A stretch of DNA of 6,868 bases. Origin: Acidisarcina sp. Lineage in GTDB: Bacteria; Acidobacteriota; Blastocatellia; Pyrinomonadales; Pyrinomonadaceae. The translations under genes and the position numbers were made by a program. Of this stretch, positions 5,420 to 6,868 are shown piece by piece (within the stretch, counting starts at the first letter, position 1; every line of letters begins with the position of its first letter). The notes beneath the pieces are model-generated. The model worked only from the letters and a program-made list of their open reading frames with translations, was not told where the DNA came from and made no database searches. The stretch spans positions 1-6,868 of the forward strand of contig JAJNPX010000217.1 in the NCBI GenBank assembly GCA_021155145.1, written 5' to 3'.

Positions 5420-5481
5420 CCACTTGTCACTATCCGCTGAATCAAACAAATCTTCAGTGAATAGTGAGTAGTGACAAGTGG
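5420..5481. repeat. Intergenic palindrome with heptamer repeats
   Basis: CCACTTGTCACTA (5420-5432) and TAGTGACAAGTGG (5469-5481) are perfect 13-bp inverted arms. Inside, CTGAA (5437-5441) pairs with TTCAG (5453-5457). The right side also holds three head-to-tail heptamers, AGTGAAT, AGTGAGT and AGTGACA (5456-5476). The left arm starts one base after the stop of the 91-aa gene. No T-tract follows, so it is not a normal terminator. It looks like a repetitive element, perhaps protecting RNA or acting as an attenuator. Confidence 0.8.
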
Positions 5482-5496
5482 ATAACTGAAATTCGG

Positions 5497-6528
5497 ATGT
5501 ACGATCTCATCATCATCGGAGCGGGCCCGGCGGGGATATCGGCGGCGTATGAGGCGAAGCTCGCAGGGCTAAAGTATGTCGTGATCGAGAAAGGGTTGAT
5601 AGCGAATACGATCTACCATTATCCGGTCGGGCTGACGGTGTTTTCGACGACGAATGAGCTTGAGTTTAACGAAGGCGATCTGAAGCCCGCTCGGGACAAG
5701 CCAACGCGTGAGGAGCTGCTTTCTTATTATGTCCGGTTCGTTTTGGATAACGAGTTGAATGTGCGGACGGAGGAGATGGTCGTGCAGGTCAAGCCATCGG
5801 GACGCACGGCGTCCGTTGCAGGCGGGACGCCCGCGTTCCAGTCGTCCAGGTTTCGCGTGATCACAGACCGAGGCGAGTACGACGCCAGAAATATACTTTT
5901 TGCGAACGGGGCGATGGATCATCCGCGGAAGCTGAATGTTCCGGGTGAGGACTTGCCGAAAGTGCATGACCAGTTTCGCGAGACTTATCCATGGGTGCGG
6001 AAGCAGGCATTGATCGTGGGTGGCGGGAATTCGGCGGGTGAGGCGGCGTTGTTTCTGGCTCAGGAAGGTGCCGAGACGACGCTGGCGATATTTCGGTCGG
6101 ACTGGGAGAACAATGACCCGAAGCAGGGCTGTATTAAATATTGGGTAAAGCAGCCGCTGGAGGAAGAGCTGAAGGAGCACTGCCTGAAGCTATTTTTCCT
6201 AGGCAAGATCATCGAGATCCGCGAGGGCGAGGTCGAGCTTGAAAGCGAGACGGGCGAACCGGTCGTGATCCCGAATGACGTCGTTTTCGTGCTGATCGGC
6301 TCGGACGCGGACCTGACGATGTTGAAATCACTCGGCGTCGGGACCGAGCAAAGCAAGAGCGGCGAGGTTCCGGTTTACGATCCCGAGACCTTCGAAACGA
6401 ACGTCCCGGGCATCTACGTCGCGGGACATTTCACGAATCACCGACACATTAAACCGGCGATCGACGCGCCGCGAAAGATCATTCCGCATATCGCCGCTAA
6501 GCAAGGAAATGCGAAAGCCCGCGCGTAA
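5497..6528 (+). CDS. ypdA: YpdA-like FAD/NAD(P)-dependent oxidoreductase (thioredoxin-reductase fold)
   Basis: A 343-aa flavoprotein most like YpdA, the NADPH-dependent bacillithiol-disulfide reductase. The FAD motif GAGPAG is at 8-13 and the NADPH motif GGGNSA at 175-180. Family text includes IEKG (30-33), HYP (41-43), VPGEDLPKVHDQF (148-160) and YVAGH (307-311), the second FAD contact. The active Cys of Staphylococcus aureus YpdA (GGGPCG, Cys14) is Ala12 here, and there is no thioredoxin-reductase CxxC, so the disulfide chemistry may differ. Residues 101-117 are extra relative to the Staphylococcus protein and are encoded by a two-hairpin DNA element (5800-5834). The start is ATG 5497, which opens the FAD-binding strand directly; an upstream in-frame GTG at 5464 would lie inside the palindrome. 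No clear ribosome site is visible. Family placement is good; substrate is unproven. Confidence 0.88.
   Translation: MYDLIIIGAGPAGISAAYEAKLAGLKYVVIEKGLIANTIYHYPVGLTVFSTTNELEFNEGDLKPARDKPTREELLSYYVRFVLDNELNVRTEEMVVQVKPSGRTASVAGGTPAFQSSRFRVITDRGEYDARNILFANGAMDHPRKLNVPGEDLPKVHDQFRETYPWVRKQALIVGGGNSAGEAALFLAQEGAETTLAIFRSDWENNDPKQGCIKYWVKQPLEEELKEHCLKLFFLGKIIEIREGEVELESETGEPVVIPNDVVFVLIGSDADLTMLKSLGVGTEQSKSGEVPVYDPETFETNVPGIYVAGHFTNHRHIKPAIDAPRKIIPHIAAKQGNAKARA
5800..5841. repeat. Two-hairpin REP-like element in frame in ypdA
   Basis: Two perfect stems with the same ACG loop lie side by side: GGACGC-ACG-GCGTCC (5800-5814) and GCGGG-ACG-CCCGC (5822-5834). Each is followed by a similar heptamer, GTTGCAG and GTTCCAG. 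They encode residues 102-115 of the YpdA-like protein (GRTASVAGGTPAFQ), a segment absent from the Staphylococcus homolog as I recall it. The 10-mer CCGCGTTCCA (5831-5840) also occurs at the end of the ygfZ palindrome (4767-4776). Confidence 0.7.
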
Positions 6529-6691
6529 GCAGCGGCGATACGCCCGACTTGATAGTGTCGCCCTCTCTAGCTGGCGGGCGATGCCGATCCAAGAAGGCGC
6601 CTTGGGACCGATCACAGAGATCTCCGGCGAGATTAGCTACGGCGAGATCCGCGCGGTTTTGGCAGAAATGAGCCGAAGGGTAAATCAATAA
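6509..6691 (+). CDS. Doubtful small ORF after the YpdA-like gene
   Basis: A 60-codon frame that overlaps the end of the YpdA-like gene by 20 nt and stops at the foot of the bidirectional terminator. Its first 20 residues are very basic and simply re-read the ypdA tail. The later part, from MPIQEG (an ATG at 6581), looks more protein-like, with a predicted C-terminal helix GEIRAVLAEMSRR. AAGGA lies only two bases before the first ATG, too close for a normal site. No family is recognised. It may be a short real gene starting at 6581, a remnant, or the 3' untranslated part of the ypdA transcript. Confidence 0.3.
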   Translation: MRKPARKQRRYARLDSVALSSWRAMPIQEGALGPITEISGEISYGEIRAVLAEMSRRVNQ

Positions 6692-6723
6692 AAAGCGGAA
6701 GCTCTCGGGCTCCCGCTTATTTT
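6691..6723. terminator. Bidirectional intrinsic terminator
   Basis: AAGCGG (6693-6698) pairs with CCGCTT (6713-6718). After one mismatch, AGCT pairs with GGCT around a CTCG loop. The plus strand continues ATTTT and the minus strand continues TTTATT directly after the stem. It lies between the plus-strand ypdA transcript and a convergent minus-strand gene, and serves both. Confidence 0.8.
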
Positions 6724-6741
6724 GAGTCGATCCTATCCGTT

Positions 6742-6868
6742 CTATTTCTCGGTCGGGTTCTTTGTGCGGACCATGACCTTGTGGCCTTCGCCCTTGAATC
6801 GTTCGGAGATTTTAGCGGGATTCAAATCGTAGGAATCTACATCAAAGACATCTACGGCCTTTCCGTCG
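6742..6868 (-). CDS. 3' end of a minus-strand gene cut by the window edge
   Basis: The last 41 codons of a gene running in from beyond the window, ending in TAG at 6744-6742. The visible part begins DGKAVDVFDVDSYDLN and continues PAKISERFKGEGHKVMVRTKN, then PTEK. It is hydrophilic, with an alternating pattern that would suit beta strands at VDVFDVDSY and KVMVRTK. I do not recognise the family. It is supported as coding by the clean frame, the stop codon, and the intrinsic terminator about 20 nt downstream on the same strand. Confidence 0.65.
   Translation of the reverse strand, partial: DGKAVDVFDVDSYDLNPAKISERFKGEGHKVMVRTKNPTEK

Noticed and set aside
5569..6180. Minus-strand 203-codon frame inside ypdA
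   Set aside because: It is antisense to a clear FAD/NADPH oxidoreductase; its Arg/His/Leu-rich content is typical of a reverse-frame shadow.
1..6868. CRISPR array, tRNA, rRNA, insertion sequence or integrase
   Set aside because: I saw no regularly spaced repeats, cloverleaf pattern, rRNA core sequence or transposase motif on either strand.

Overview
The window is a stretch of bacterial chromosome of moderate GC with mostly small, tightly spaced genes. The gene set is an Mrp/ApbC ATPase without the CxxC motif, an A-type Fe-S carrier, YgfZ, a YpdA-like flavoprotein and a [4Fe-4S] uracil-DNA glycosylase. Together with palindromic repeats lying inside reading frames, this suggests Acidobacteriota (perhaps class Blastocatellia). 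That placement is inference from gene style; no marker gene here proves it.

Layout: 1-414 has no convincing gene but is rich in hairpins and ends with an intrinsic terminator that serves the minus-strand gene iscA/erpA (415-810). Two small minus-strand genes of unknown role follow at 875-1402 and 1448-1984. The first carries a His-Gly / Gly-Cys pattern like caspase-fold (clan CD, DUF4347-like) proteins; the second is helical. Upstream of that pair is a 19-bp tandem repeat, then a strong terminator (2165-2213) closing the minus-strand mrp gene (2258-3340). From 3403 the plus strand carries a uracil-DNA glycosylase and, 6 nt later, ygfZ. A 202-nt gap with a possible secreted-protein remnant comes next, then a 91-aa helical protein and a YpdA-like oxidoreductase. 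The window closes with a small doubtful ORF, a bidirectional terminator, and the 3' end of a convergent minus-strand gene cut by the window edge.

Functional theme: three genes (mrp, iscA/erpA, ygfZ) belong to Fe-S cluster assembly or repair, the glycosylase probably carries a [4Fe-4S] cluster, and the YpdA-like protein belongs to thiol-redox chemistry. The neighbourhood therefore looks like an Fe-S/redox maintenance cluster with an unrelated two-gene caspase-like cassette set between mrp and iscA.

The most unusual signal is at the DNA level. A near-perfect 23-bp-arm palindrome lies in frame inside ygfZ, and a two-hairpin element lies in frame inside ypdA. Both share the 10-mer CCGCGTTCCA, read in different frames. 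This looks like a REP/RPE-type palindromic element that invades coding sequence and is translated as extra surface peptide. Another palindrome with heptamer repeats sits between the 91-aa gene and ypdA.
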